64,000 nucleotides of DNA, from assembly GCA_965215045.1 (NCBI GenBank), contig OZ244031.1, positions 620,001 through 684,000 on the forward strand, given 5' to 3'. This document shows positions 25,004-32,655 of the stretch, piece by piece. The position numbers and the translations under genes were made by a program. Each line of letters opens with the position of its first letter. Position 1 is the first letter of the stretch. The stretch comes from G965215045 sp965215045 (GTDB lineage: Bacteria > Pseudomonadota > Gammaproteobacteria > JABABF01). The notes under the pieces were generated by a model. That model made no database searches. It saw only the letters and a list, made by a program, of their open reading frames with translations, and was not told the DNA's origin.

Positions 25004-28000
25004 TCAAAGATAGCGCACGCGGTCTGCACCAAAACGGTTTTGCAGTTGCAAAAGACATTCCTCGCTGGGCTGGATATTCCATTCGCTGGGAAAACGGAAC
25101 ACGCCCTCGGTGCCGCCGTTACGATACAGCACGCAGGGGCGGCAATTCCCGCCCCGATGCTGCTGTAACAACTCCTGCAATTCAACCAGTATTTGCTCCG
25201 TGCAGGAGGACGCATCCAGGCGCAGCTCGAGTTGCGAGACCGAGCGATAACGCAGCGTTTCGGCACTGGCAATCTTGTCCGGTACCAGTTGCTTGCCGTT
25301 GAAGCTTCTCTCGTTGTCTTCGAGTTTTCCCGTGACCATGAACACCGCCAGTTTCTTGAGCTGCTCCGCATACTTGTCACGGTCTGCCGGGGACAGCCGC
25401 ATCTCCAGGGCACCGCTGTCATCTTCCAGGTTCACGATCAACGCGCCGTCGCCGATTTTTTTCCAATCCGTGACCAGTCCCATCACGCGCACATGCCGCC
25501 CCGCACAGTCGGCGATTCTCGTGCACTGCATCCGGCGCATCTCCTCCCGGTACGCATCGACCGGATGCGCGCTGAGATACAGGCCCAGTGCCGCGTATTC
25601 TTCCCGCAACAGGCGCGACTGGCTCCATTTCTGCGCCGGCGCAGTTCCCGGACCGGCCGGTGCGGCGTCTTCCTCTTCGAGTGCCGGTGCCGCGCCGCCA
25701 AAAAAATCGTCCATGCCGCTGGCACCCTCCCTCTCGCTCTGCTCTGCGAATTCCACGGCGCGCGGCAGGATTTCCATCAGTTCGAAGCGCTCGCGGTGGA
25801 AACAGTCCGCGGCACCACTTTTAACCAGTGCCTGCAGTGCGGGCATGTTCCCCAGTTTGCGCAAGTCCAGGCGCTGGCAGAAGTCGAACAAGTCGCGAAA
25901 CTCGCCGTTCTGGTCGCGCTCTGCGACGAGGCTGCGCGCGGCACCGCGCCCGAAACCCTTGATCGCGCCCAGCCCGTAATTGATCCGGCCCTTGCCGGCG
26001 GCGGCAAAATTTTCCTGGCCCCGGTTCAGGTCCGGGGCCAGCACTTCGATACCCAGGGTGCGGCATTCTGCGACCAGCAGGGACAGGCGGTCGGTGTTTT
26101 CCGCCACCGTGCTCATCTCCGCCGCCATGAATTGTTCCGGGTAATGACGCTTGAGCCACGCGGTCTGGTAGGCCAGCAGGGCATAGACCGCCGCGTGCGA
26201 GCGGTTGAAGCCGTACTCGCTGAAAGTTTCCATGAGGTCGAATACCTTTTCCGCCTTGTTCCTGGGCAGCTGGTTCTGCACCGCACCGGCGATAAAGGTC
26301 TTGCGGTGGCGGGCCATTTCCGCACTGTCTTTTGCTCCCATGGCGCGCCGCAGCAGGTCCGCCTGCCCGCGACTGTAGCCGGCGAGAATGCGCGCGCTTT
26401 CCATGACCTGTTCCTGGTACAAGAACACGCCGTACGTGTTGCTGAGCACCGGTTCCAACTGCGGCAACAGGTAGCGGGTCTTCTGCCTCTTGTGCTTTCT
26501 CTCCACGAAGTCGATATGCATTTTTTTGCGCAGCGGCCCCGGGCGGTAAAGCGCAACCAGCGCAATGATGTCATCGAACACGTTGGGACGATAGCGCTGC
26601 AAAAGGTCGCGCATTCCCGCTGACTCCAGTTGGAACACGGCCACCGTGCGACCCTGTCCCAGCATCTCGTAGGTATCCGCATCATCCAGCGGAATGTCAG
26701 CGGCATCCCGGGGTGCGGCCTCATCCGTGCGAATGGACCGCAGTGCGCGTTCGATGACGGTGAGCGTGCGCAGGCCCAGGAGGTCGAACTTGACCAATCC
26801 CACGCGTTCGACATCCGCCTTGTCCAGTTGCAGGGCCGGGGGGGCACCCGGGGCGTCGCAATACAGTGGCGCGAAATCCTCGAGTTGCGATGGCGCGATA
26901 ACCACGCCGCCGGCATGGCGGCCGGCATTGCGCACCCGGCCTTCCAGTTGCAGGGCGAGGTCCCACACCTCGCGCACCTCGGGTTCCCGGCGCAGCATAA
27001 GGGCCAGTTCCGATGATTCCCGCACGGCCTTTTCCAGGCTCATGTCGAGGCTCGCCGGGATCAGGCGCGCAATGCGATCGCCCAGCGCGTAGGGCTTGTT
27101 CAACACGCGCGCCACGTCGCGCACCGCGGCGCGCGCCTCCATGCGATTGAAGGTGATGATGTGGGCGACCTTCTCTTCGCCGTAGCGTTGCCGCACGTAA
27201 TCGATGACCTCGTCGCGGCGTTCCTGGCAGAAATCGATGTCGAAGTCCGGCATCGACACCCGCTCCGGGTTGAGAAAACGTTCGAACAGAAGCCCGTACT
27301 GCAGGGGGTCAAGATCGGTGATCTTCAGCGCCCAGGCAGTGACCGAGCCGGCACCGGAACCGCGCCCGGGGCCGACCGGGATGCCCTGCTCCCGCGACCA
27401 GCCGACAAAATCCATCACGATGAGGAAATATCCCGCGAAGCCGGTATTGTCGATGACGTCCAGTTCATACTCCAGGCGTTCGCGGTACTCCTGTGGCGGC
27501 TCTCCCCCGTCCAGGCGTTCGCGCAATCCCGCACGCGCGCGCTGGCGCAGCAGTTCGATCTCGCTGGTGTCCGCGGGGATTTCCGGGTAGCGCGGCATGG
27601 CATTGCTCGACAGGGAGAGCGCGGCACTGCAGCGGCGCGCGATTTCCACGCTGTTCGTGAGTGCCGATGGAATGTCGGCAAAGAGTTCTGCCATCTCCCC
27701 TGCAGAACGCAGGCACTGTTGCCTGGTGTAGCGCCGCACCCGCTTGGCGTCATCGATGATCTCGCGGCTGCTGATGCACGTGCGCGCCTCGTGCACAGCG
27801 TATTCCCCGGGTTTCAAAAAACACACCTCGTTGGTCGCTGTCACCGGGATACCGTGCTCAGCTCCCAGGTCCAGGGCCGCCTCCAGGTATTCCTCCTCTC
27901 CCGGGCGGCCGATGCGCTGCAGTTCCAGGTAAAAAGCGTCCGGGAACAGCTGCGTCCACTCCTGCAGGAGCCGCCGGGCCTGTGCCTTGCGCTGTGCCAG

Positions 28001-28426
28001 GAGCGCGCGGCCGATTTCCCCCTCCATCCCGCCGGACAGGGCGATCAGGCCCCGGCATGATTCCGGGTGCAGCCATTCCCGGTGCACCAGGGGGACGCCA
28101 TGCTCCAAGCCCTCCCGCCAGGCGCGCGAGACCAGGGCAAACAGGTTGCGATACCCGTCCCGGTCCTGCACCAGCAGGCTGAACCCCGAACGCTCCTCCG
28201 GCGAGCCCGCCGCAAGGCGCAAGTCGCAGCCCAGGATCGGCTTGATGCCGGCCTGCAACGCCGCCCGGTAGAACTTGATCAGCGCAAAAAAGTTGCAGTG
28301 GTCGGTCAGAGCAATGGCGGGCATACCGAGCTCTGCCGCCGCCTGCGGCAACTGTTCCGGGGGTAGCAGGCCATCGATGATGGAAAACTCGGAATGGACG
28401 CGCAGATGGACGAATTCAACTGCCAT
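25004..28426 (-). CDS. dnaE: DNA polymerase III subunit alpha
   Basis: 1140 residues from ATG 28426; the frame reaches 28507 but those codons are not family-like. The replicative polymerase core. Order: PHP domain (HLRVHSEFSIIDG, LTDHCNFF), C-family palm with catalytic aspartates near residue 393 (PDFDIDFCQERR), fingers, the tandem HhH region, an OB-fold and a C-terminal tau-binding part. Length is close to E. coli (1160). Confidence 0.98.
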   Translation of the reverse strand: MAVEFVHLRVHSEFSIIDGLLPPEQLPQAAAELGMPAIALTDHCNFFALIKFYRAALQAGIKPILGCDLRLAAGSPEERSGFSLLVQDRDGYRNLFALVSRAWREGLEHGVPLVHREWLHPESCRGLIALSGGMEGEIGRALLAQRKAQARRLLQEWTQLFPDAFYLELQRIGRPGEEEYLEAALDLGAEHGIPVTATNEVCFLKPGEYAVHEARTCISSREIIDDAKRVRRYTRQQCLRSAGEMAELFADIPSALTNSVEIARRCSAALSLSSNAMPRYPEIPADTSEIELLRQRARAGLRERLDGGEPPQEYRERLEYELDVIDNTGFAGYFLIVMDFVGWSREQGIPVGPGRGSGAGSVTAWALKITDLDPLQYGLLFERFLNPERVSMPDFDIDFCQERRDEVIDYVRQRYGEEKVAHIITFNRMEARAAVRDVARVLNKPYALGDRIARLIPASLDMSLEKAVRESSELALMLRREPEVREVWDLALQLEGRVRNAGRHAGGVVIAPSQLEDFAPLYCDAPGAPPALQLDKADVERVGLVKFDLLGLRTLTVIERALRSIRTDEAAPRDAADIPLDDADTYEMLGQGRTVAVFQLESAGMRDLLQRYRPNVFDDIIALVALYRPGPLRKKMHIDFVERKHKRQKTRYLLPQLEPVLSNTYGVFLYQEQVMESARILAGYSRGQADLLRRAMGAKDSAEMARHRKTFIAGAVQNQLPRNKAEKVFDLMETFSEYGFNRSHAAVYALLAYQTAWLKRHYPEQFMAAEMSTVAENTDRLSLLVAECRTLGIEVLAPDLNRGQENFAAAGKGRINYGLGAIKGFGRGAARSLVAERDQNGEFRDLFDFCQRLDLRKLGNMPALQALVKSGAADCFHRERFELMEILPRAVEFAEQSEREGASGMDDFFGGAAPALEEEDAAPAGPGTAPAQKWSQSRLLREEYAALGLYLSAHPVDAYREEMRRMQCTRIADCAGRHVRVMGLVTDWKKIGDGALIVNLEDDSGALEMRLSPADRDKYAEQLKKLAVFMVTGKLEDNERSFNGKQLVPDKIASAETLRYRSVSQLELRLDASSCTEQILVELQELLQQHRGGNCRPCVLYRNGGTEGVFRFPSEWNIQPSEECLLQLQNRFGADRVRYL

Positions 28427-28557
28427 GACCGTGGCGGCCCCCTTTGCCGCCCGTATCAACCGGAGTGCCCCGCCCCCCTGTGGATGGGCCTGCTGTGCGG
28501 CAGACAAGCCTGGGTCCTCCGCGGCAGACCCCGCCCCCCGGCGGGTGGGCAGCTCCT

Positions 28558-28586
28558 ATTTTGGAGGCATGGTGCAGGCGCGTCAA
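28558..28586 (-). promoter_or_regulatory. probable promoter for dnaE
   Basis: On the minus strand TTGACG (28586-28581) and CAAAAT (28563-28558) lie 17 bp apart, matching the -35 at five of six and the -10 at four of six positions. It leaves a leader of about 125 nt before dnaE. It lies between the tandem repeat and the gene. Confidence 0.4.
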
Positions 28587-28618
28587 ATGGATGGTTTTTG
28601 AGCACCGCTCCCGGGCGG

Positions 28619-28804
28619 GTGCGCACCGGGAATAGGCTGTATATGTGTGCCGACACCGGCGCGGAAAACACCCGGGAAACGCCGGGAAACGCCGCCACGA
28701 AGACAGCAGGGTGCGCACCGGGAATAGGCTGTATATGTGCGCCGACACCGGCGCAGGAAAACACCCGGGGAACGCCCGGGAAACGCCGCTACGAAGACAG
28801 CAGG
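28619..28804 (-). repeat. tandem duplication of the rnhB 3' end (about 92-94 bp, 2 copies plus a partial)
   Basis: The unit starts inside the last nine codons of rnhB and continues into the spacer with a tract reading CATATACAGCCTATTC. It is repeated once in full, and a third copy begins beyond. In the second copy the rnhB stop TAG is replaced by TGG, and there is a 2-bp length difference. It occupies half of the 28427-28788 gap between rnhB and dnaE; the rest carries the probable dnaE promoter and GC-rich sequence with two related C-rich segments, without a gene. Confidence 0.85.
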
Positions 28805-29412
28805 CGGCGCACCGGGGCGAAGCCGCGCCGGTGGACCGGGCAGGGCCCCAGGCAATGCAGGGCCTGCAAGTGGGCGGCGGTCGGGTAGCCCTTGTGCCTG
28901 GCAAAACCGTAGCCGGGATAGCGCAGGTCCAGGGCCTGCATCTGCTCATCGCGCGCCTGCTTGGCGAGTATGGAAGCGGCACTGATCGCAGGTTCCAGGA
29001 CATCGCCCCGGACCACGGCCCGCACCGGGAAAGGCGGCGCCCCGTCCCAATCCGGGCAATGCGGCCCATCGACCAGTACTTGTTGCGGTTGCGGGTGCAG
29101 TGCCAGCGTCGCGCGCCGCATGGCGAGCAGGCTGGCCCGCAGGATATTGAGCCGTTCGATCTCTGCGACACTGGCTGTACCCAGTGCCCAGGCGAGCGCG
29201 CGTTCCCTGATTTTCGGGGCCAGTGCGGCGCGGCGCGCGGCGGAGAGACGCTTGGAGTCAGCCAGTCCCGGGATCGGACGCCGCGGATGCAGGATCACTG
29301 CCGCGGCGACCACCTCTCCCGCCAGCGGACCGCGACCCGCCTCGTCGACACCGGCGATGCGCACCAGCCCTGCACCGGGAGCGCGGGAGGCCGGGGATGA
29401 GACCGCCGTCAC
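28789..29412 (-). CDS. rnhB: ribonuclease HII
   Basis: 207 residues from GTG 29412, overlapping the lpxA stop (GTGA). Cuts the RNA strand of RNA-DNA hybrids and single ribonucleotides in DNA. Metal-binding residues sit in AGVDEAGRGPLAGEV, LVDGPHCP and ASILAKQARDEQM. The open frame upstream to 29520 lies inside lpxA in another frame. In E. coli lpxB separates lpxA from rnhB; here it is absent. The 3' end is duplicated in the spacer. Confidence 0.95.
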   Translation of the reverse strand: MTAVSSPASRAPGAGLVRIAGVDEAGRGPLAGEVVAAAVILHPRRPIPGLADSKRLSAARRAALAPKIRERALAWALGTASVAEIERLNILRASLLAMRRATLALHPQPQQVLVDGPHCPDWDGAPPFPVRAVVRGDVLEPAISAASILAKQARDEQMQALDLRYPGYGFARHKGYPTAAHLQALHCLGPCPVHRRGFAPVRRLLSS

Positions 29413-30236
29413 TTGCCGGGCACCACGCCGGTGCCCCGGAACATGGAATGAGAAGAAATAATCTTGTCGCCCTGGGCGATGGAGCGAATAAAGGTTTCGA
29501 CCTCGGGACATTCGCTGCACAGGGTCCGCATTTCTTCCAGTGCCTGTTCCTTGTCCTGTTTTTTCTTGTGCCGGCGCACGTAAAAAATCTTGTACGCCTC
29601 GCGCAGAGTCTTGATAGTACGCTCGGAAAAATTATGACGCCGCAACCCCACGTGGTTGATGTCCGCCGCCTGCGCCGGGCTCCTGCCGACCAGCAAAAAG
29701 GCCGGCACGTCGTGAATGATGGCACTGTTCTTGCCGGAGTGCACGTGGGGCCCGATCCGGCAGCGCTGCTTCACCAGGGTGAAGCCCCCCAGGTTGGCGT
29801 AATCGCCGATGTTCACGTGACCGGCCAGGGAGGCGTTATTCGCCATGATGATGTGATCGCCCAGGACGCAATCGTGCGCGATATGGCAGTACGCCATGAT
29901 CAGGTTGTGATTTCCGACCCGGGTGACCCCGCGGTCAGAGGCGGTGCCCCGGTGTATGGTCACGCCTTCTCGAATGACGTTGTGATCGCCGATTTCCAGG
30001 GTCGAAGCCTCCCCCTTGTACTTGAGATCCTGCGGGCTGTCCCCCAGCGTGGCGAACTGGAACACCTGGTTGTGCTCTCCCAGGACCGTGCCGCTGCACA
30101 TCACGACGTGGGAGCGCAGCACGCTGCCGGCACCGATGCGCACCCCGGCTTCGACCACGCAAAAAGGGCCGATCCGGACGTCAGCTGCGAGCTCGGCCTC
30201 GTCGCTGACAATCGCCTGTGGATGAATGTCCGCCAT
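29409..30236 (-). CDS. lpxA: UDP-N-acetylglucosamine O/N-acyltransferase LpxA
   Basis: 275 residues from ATG 30236, which overlaps the fabZ stop by one base. A left-handed beta-helix trimer that puts the first 3-hydroxyacyl chain on UDP-GlcNAc or UDP-GlcNAc3N. Catalytic H121 is in CHIAHDC (E. coli H125), and Q69 in PQDLKY aligns with E. coli Q73. Two positions are unusual: K156 (LVKQR) where E. coli has H160 (VHQF), and K169 where E. coli has the acyl ruler G173. Leptospira LpxA, which uses UDP-GlcNAc3N and C12 chains, also has Lys (K171) at the ruler position. With gnnA and gnnB present, an amide-forming LpxA is likely; that is inference. Confidence 0.95.
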   Translation of the reverse strand: MADIHPQAIVSDEAELAADVRIGPFCVVEAGVRIGAGSVLRSHVVMCSGTVLGEHNQVFQFATLGDSPQDLKYKGEASTLEIGDHNVIREGVTIHRGTASDRGVTRVGNHNLIMAYCHIAHDCVLGDHIIMANNASLAGHVNIGDYANLGGFTLVKQRCRIGPHVHSGKNSAIIHDVPAFLLVGRSPAQAADINHVGLRRHNFSERTIKTLREAYKIFYVRRHKKKQDKEQALEEMRTLCSECPEVETFIRSIAQGDKIISSHSMFRGTGVVPGK

Positions 30237-30706
30237 CACTCCGCCTCCGGTCTCGGCTGGTAGACGCACATGATCGTGCCCGAGCACACCTCTTGCCCGT
30301 CTACCGAGGCCCGGCAGTTGAAACGCCCCATGTTGCTGCGTATGGAACGCAACTCGGAATACAACTCCAGCTGTTCGCCGGGATAGACCATGCGTCGGAA
30401 ACGGTACCCGTCCACGCCGGTCAGGTAACACATCGCACCGCCCAGGCCGCGCTCGTCGATGGTCTTAAGACCCAGCAAGGCCGAGGCCTGGGCCAGGGCC
30501 TCCACCGCCAGTACGCCGGGCAGGATCGGGTGTCCGGGAAAGTGCCCGGGGAAAAACGGTTCGTTGACCGTGACATGCTTGCAGGCGCGAATGTATTTCC
30601 CGGGTTCCAACTCGTCGACCCGGTCGACAAACAGGAACGGGTAGCGATGCGGAAGGTATTCCTGGATCTCCCGGATCCCCATCACCGGTGCCGGGATTTT
30701 AGTCAT
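30236..30706 (-). CDS. fabZ: 3-hydroxyacyl-[ACP] dehydratase FabZ
   Basis: 156 residues from ATG 30706; upstream codons belong to lpxD in another frame. Hot-dog dehydratase that removes water from 3-hydroxyacyl-ACP in fatty acid synthesis and so competes with LpxA for the same substrate. The catalytic motif LPHRYPFLFVDRV and FPGHFPGHPILPGVLAVEALAQ are clear. It overlaps lpxD by 8 bp and lpxA by 1 bp. Confidence 0.97.
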   Translation of the reverse strand: MTKIPAPVMGIREIQEYLPHRYPFLFVDRVDELEPGKYIRACKHVTVNEPFFPGHFPGHPILPGVLAVEALAQASALLGLKTIDERGLGGAMCYLTGVDGYRFRRMVYPGEQLELYSELRSIRSNMGRFNCRASVDGQEVCSGTIMCVYQPRPEAE

Positions 30707-31724
30707 TCGCCTTTTTCTCCAGTGCGTCAATGCGGCGCAATATTTCCGGCAGGCGCGACGTGGCGGCGTAGGTGCGCCGCCAGTGCCGGGCCGGTTGCAG
30801 CCTGGCACCGGAACAGTAAGCACCCGCTTCCTCGATGTCCCGGTAGACCGTGCTCCCGGGATGAATGACCGTCCCGTCGGCGATGCGCAAGCCGTTGCTG
30901 ATCCCGCACCCGCCGCCGATGCGGCAGCGGGTGCCGATGCGCACGCCGCCGGCAATGCCGGTGCACCCGGCAATGGCCGTGTGCGCGCCGACTTGCACAT
31001 TGTGTGCGATGTGCACCTGGTTGTCGATTTTGACACCGGTGCCGATCACCGTGTCGCCCAGTGCCCCGCGGTCGATCGTCGACTGCGCGCCAATTTCCAC
31101 CTCGTCACCGATGCGCACGCCGCCCAGTTGAAAAATTTTTTCCCAGCCCCGGTCACCGAAAGCGAAACCGAAACCGTCGGCACCCAGCACTGCACCCCCG
31201 TGCACCGTTACCTCGCACCCCAGGACCACGCCCGGCTCCAGCACGACGCCCGCGTGCAGGTGACAGCCGGTGCCAACCCGCGCATCCCGCCCGACGCTGA
31301 CCCCGGCGTCCAGGCGCGCCTTTGCGATCTCCGCCCCTTCGCCGACAAAACAATGCGGGCCGATGCTGGCCCCGGGTGCGACCACCGCGCCCGCTTCGAC
31401 CACGGCACTGGGATGCACGCCGGCAGCGGGTTGTACGACGGGGGCGAACAGCGCGGAGCTGCGCGCGTATCCCAGGTAGGGGTCCTCCAGCACCAGGCAA
31501 TCCACCGGGCAGTCGGCGGCGGCGTTCGCAGCGAGCAGCACCGCACCGGCGCGCGTGTTCCGCAAGGCCTCGCGGTAATCGCGCTGGCCGTTGTAAAAAC
31601 TGAGTTGCTCGTCTCCCGCCGCATCCAGCGCGGCGAGGCCGCGAATGCTGCGTCCGGCGTCGCCCCGCAGTTCGGCGTCGAGAATCTCGGCGAGACGCCC
31701 CAGGCTCAGGCTTTCACGCATCAC
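30699..31724 (-). CDS. lpxD: UDP-3-O/N-(3-hydroxyacyl)glucosamine N-acyltransferase
   Basis: 341 residues; an ATG just after the first start codon is the likely true start. Adds the second 3-hydroxyacyl chain in lipid A synthesis. An N-terminal uridine-binding domain (about 1-100) is followed by a left-handed beta helix of hexapeptide repeats. HIAHNVQVGAHTAIAGCTG carries the catalytic histidine region. A C-terminal helix follows. It lies between skp and fabZ as usual. Confidence 0.96.
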   Translation of the reverse strand: MMRESLSLGRLAEILDAELRGDAGRSIRGLAALDAAGDEQLSFYNGQRDYREALRNTRAGAVLLAANAAADCPVDCLVLEDPYLGYARSSALFAPVVQPAAGVHPSAVVEAGAVVAPGASIGPHCFVGEGAEIAKARLDAGVSVGRDARVGTGCHLHAGVVLEPGVVLGCEVTVHGGAVLGADGFGFAFGDRGWEKIFQLGGVRIGDEVEIGAQSTIDRGALGDTVIGTGVKIDNQVHIAHNVQVGAHTAIAGCTGIAGGVRIGTRCRIGGGCGISNGLRIADGTVIHPGSTVYRDIEEAGAYCSGARLQPARHWRRTYAATSRLPEILRRIDALEKKAND

Positions 31725-31807
31725 GAGCCGGCGCAGCAGTCTCCCGGTGCTGCGGAGGATGGGGAACGCGAATTCGAACCGGGAACAGGATCGGACATGC
31801 AGGAAAA

Positions 31808-32347
31808 TCAGCGGCTGCGATTGAGGCGGTCCGTCAGTTGCGAAGTGACGTCGTACTCGCCCACGGCAAACAACACCACCTGCACCTGGGGCACGTCACG
31901 CAACAACAGCCCGATTTCCTCTTCCTTGATCAGTTCGTCCAGGGCCTCTCGCGCCCGGGGCGTCATCTCCTCCTTCAAGTCCTGCAACACGCTCTGCTCC
32001 ATGCCCTGCAACTTTTTGACTTCGTATTCCACGTCGGCACTCAGTGAACTGATTTTGCGCTCCGCCTGTTTCTTGGCCGCATCGCTCATCGTCGATGAAT
32101 CCTTGCGGAACTTTTCCACCAGTTCACGACCCTGTTCCTGCAGCGCATCGACCTTTTTTTTCTGGCTGACGTAATCGCCGCTCTGGCGCAATTTCTCGAT
32201 ACGCTGCTGGGCCTCGCGCGTGGTGTAGATGGCGCGCTCCAGGTTCACCACCGCCACCTTGCGCGCGGCGGCGGCCTGGGCCGCAGACAATGGGACAAGG
32301 GCGCCGCATGATAAAAGAACGACCAATGCGATTGCGGCTCTGCTCAT
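31808..32347 (-). CDS. skp: periplasmic chaperone Skp/OmpH
   Basis: 179 residues. A cleavable signal peptide (about 1-26, ending AAQA) is followed by KVAVVNLERAIYTT, the family start, then long coiled-coil tentacles rich in Lys and Glu. Trimeric Skp holds unfolded outer-membrane proteins for BamA, its upstream neighbour. Length is slightly above E. coli (161). Confidence 0.92.
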   Translation of the reverse strand: MSRAAIALVVLLSCGALVPLSAAQAAAARKVAVVNLERAIYTTREAQQRIEKLRQSGDYVSQKKKVDALQEQGRELVEKFRKDSSTMSDAAKKQAERKISSLSADVEYEVKKLQGMEQSVLQDLKEEMTPRAREALDELIKEEEIGLLLRDVPQVQVVLFAVGEYDVTSQLTDRLNRSR

Positions 32348-32435
32348 TGTGACCGGGATTCCCTCGTTGCCCTGACACGCTACAGTTTAACCTGAAACCG
32401 ACCCTTTTATCCGCCGCACCCTCCCGGGGCGGTCT

Positions 32436-32655
32436 CTAAAATCCGAAACCGGTGCCCAGGGAAAACTCGAAGGTGTCCTCCTCGCCATAATCAGCAGAAT
32501 TGAAAGGCCGGGCAAAGTTGAAACGCAGGGGGCCCAGGGCAGTCTCTAAAATCCGAAACCGGTGCCCAGGGAAAACTCGAAGGTATCCTCCTCGTCATAA
32601 TCAGCAGAATTGAAAGGCCGGGCAAAGTTGAAGCGCAGGGGACCCAGGGCAGTCA
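32436..32655 (-). repeat. 110-bp tandem duplication of the bamA 3' end
   Basis: The last 110 bp of bamA (32546-32655), including the TAG stop, are repeated directly downstream (32436-32545) with four mismatches. The second copy still encodes the last 36 residues of BamA (with one Asp changed to Gly) and its own TAG. It has no start and is out of register with the first stop. It fills most of the 198-bp bamA-skp gap. Confidence 0.93.

Noticed and set aside
28427..28600. C-rich repeated segments upstream of dnaE as an extra tandem repeat
   Set aside because: Two short similar stretches exist, but similarity is too limited to separate from GC-rich chance.
32436..32545. Second bamA copy as a separate gene
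   Set aside because: It has no start codon and only 36 codons of the barrel end; it is a duplicated gene end.
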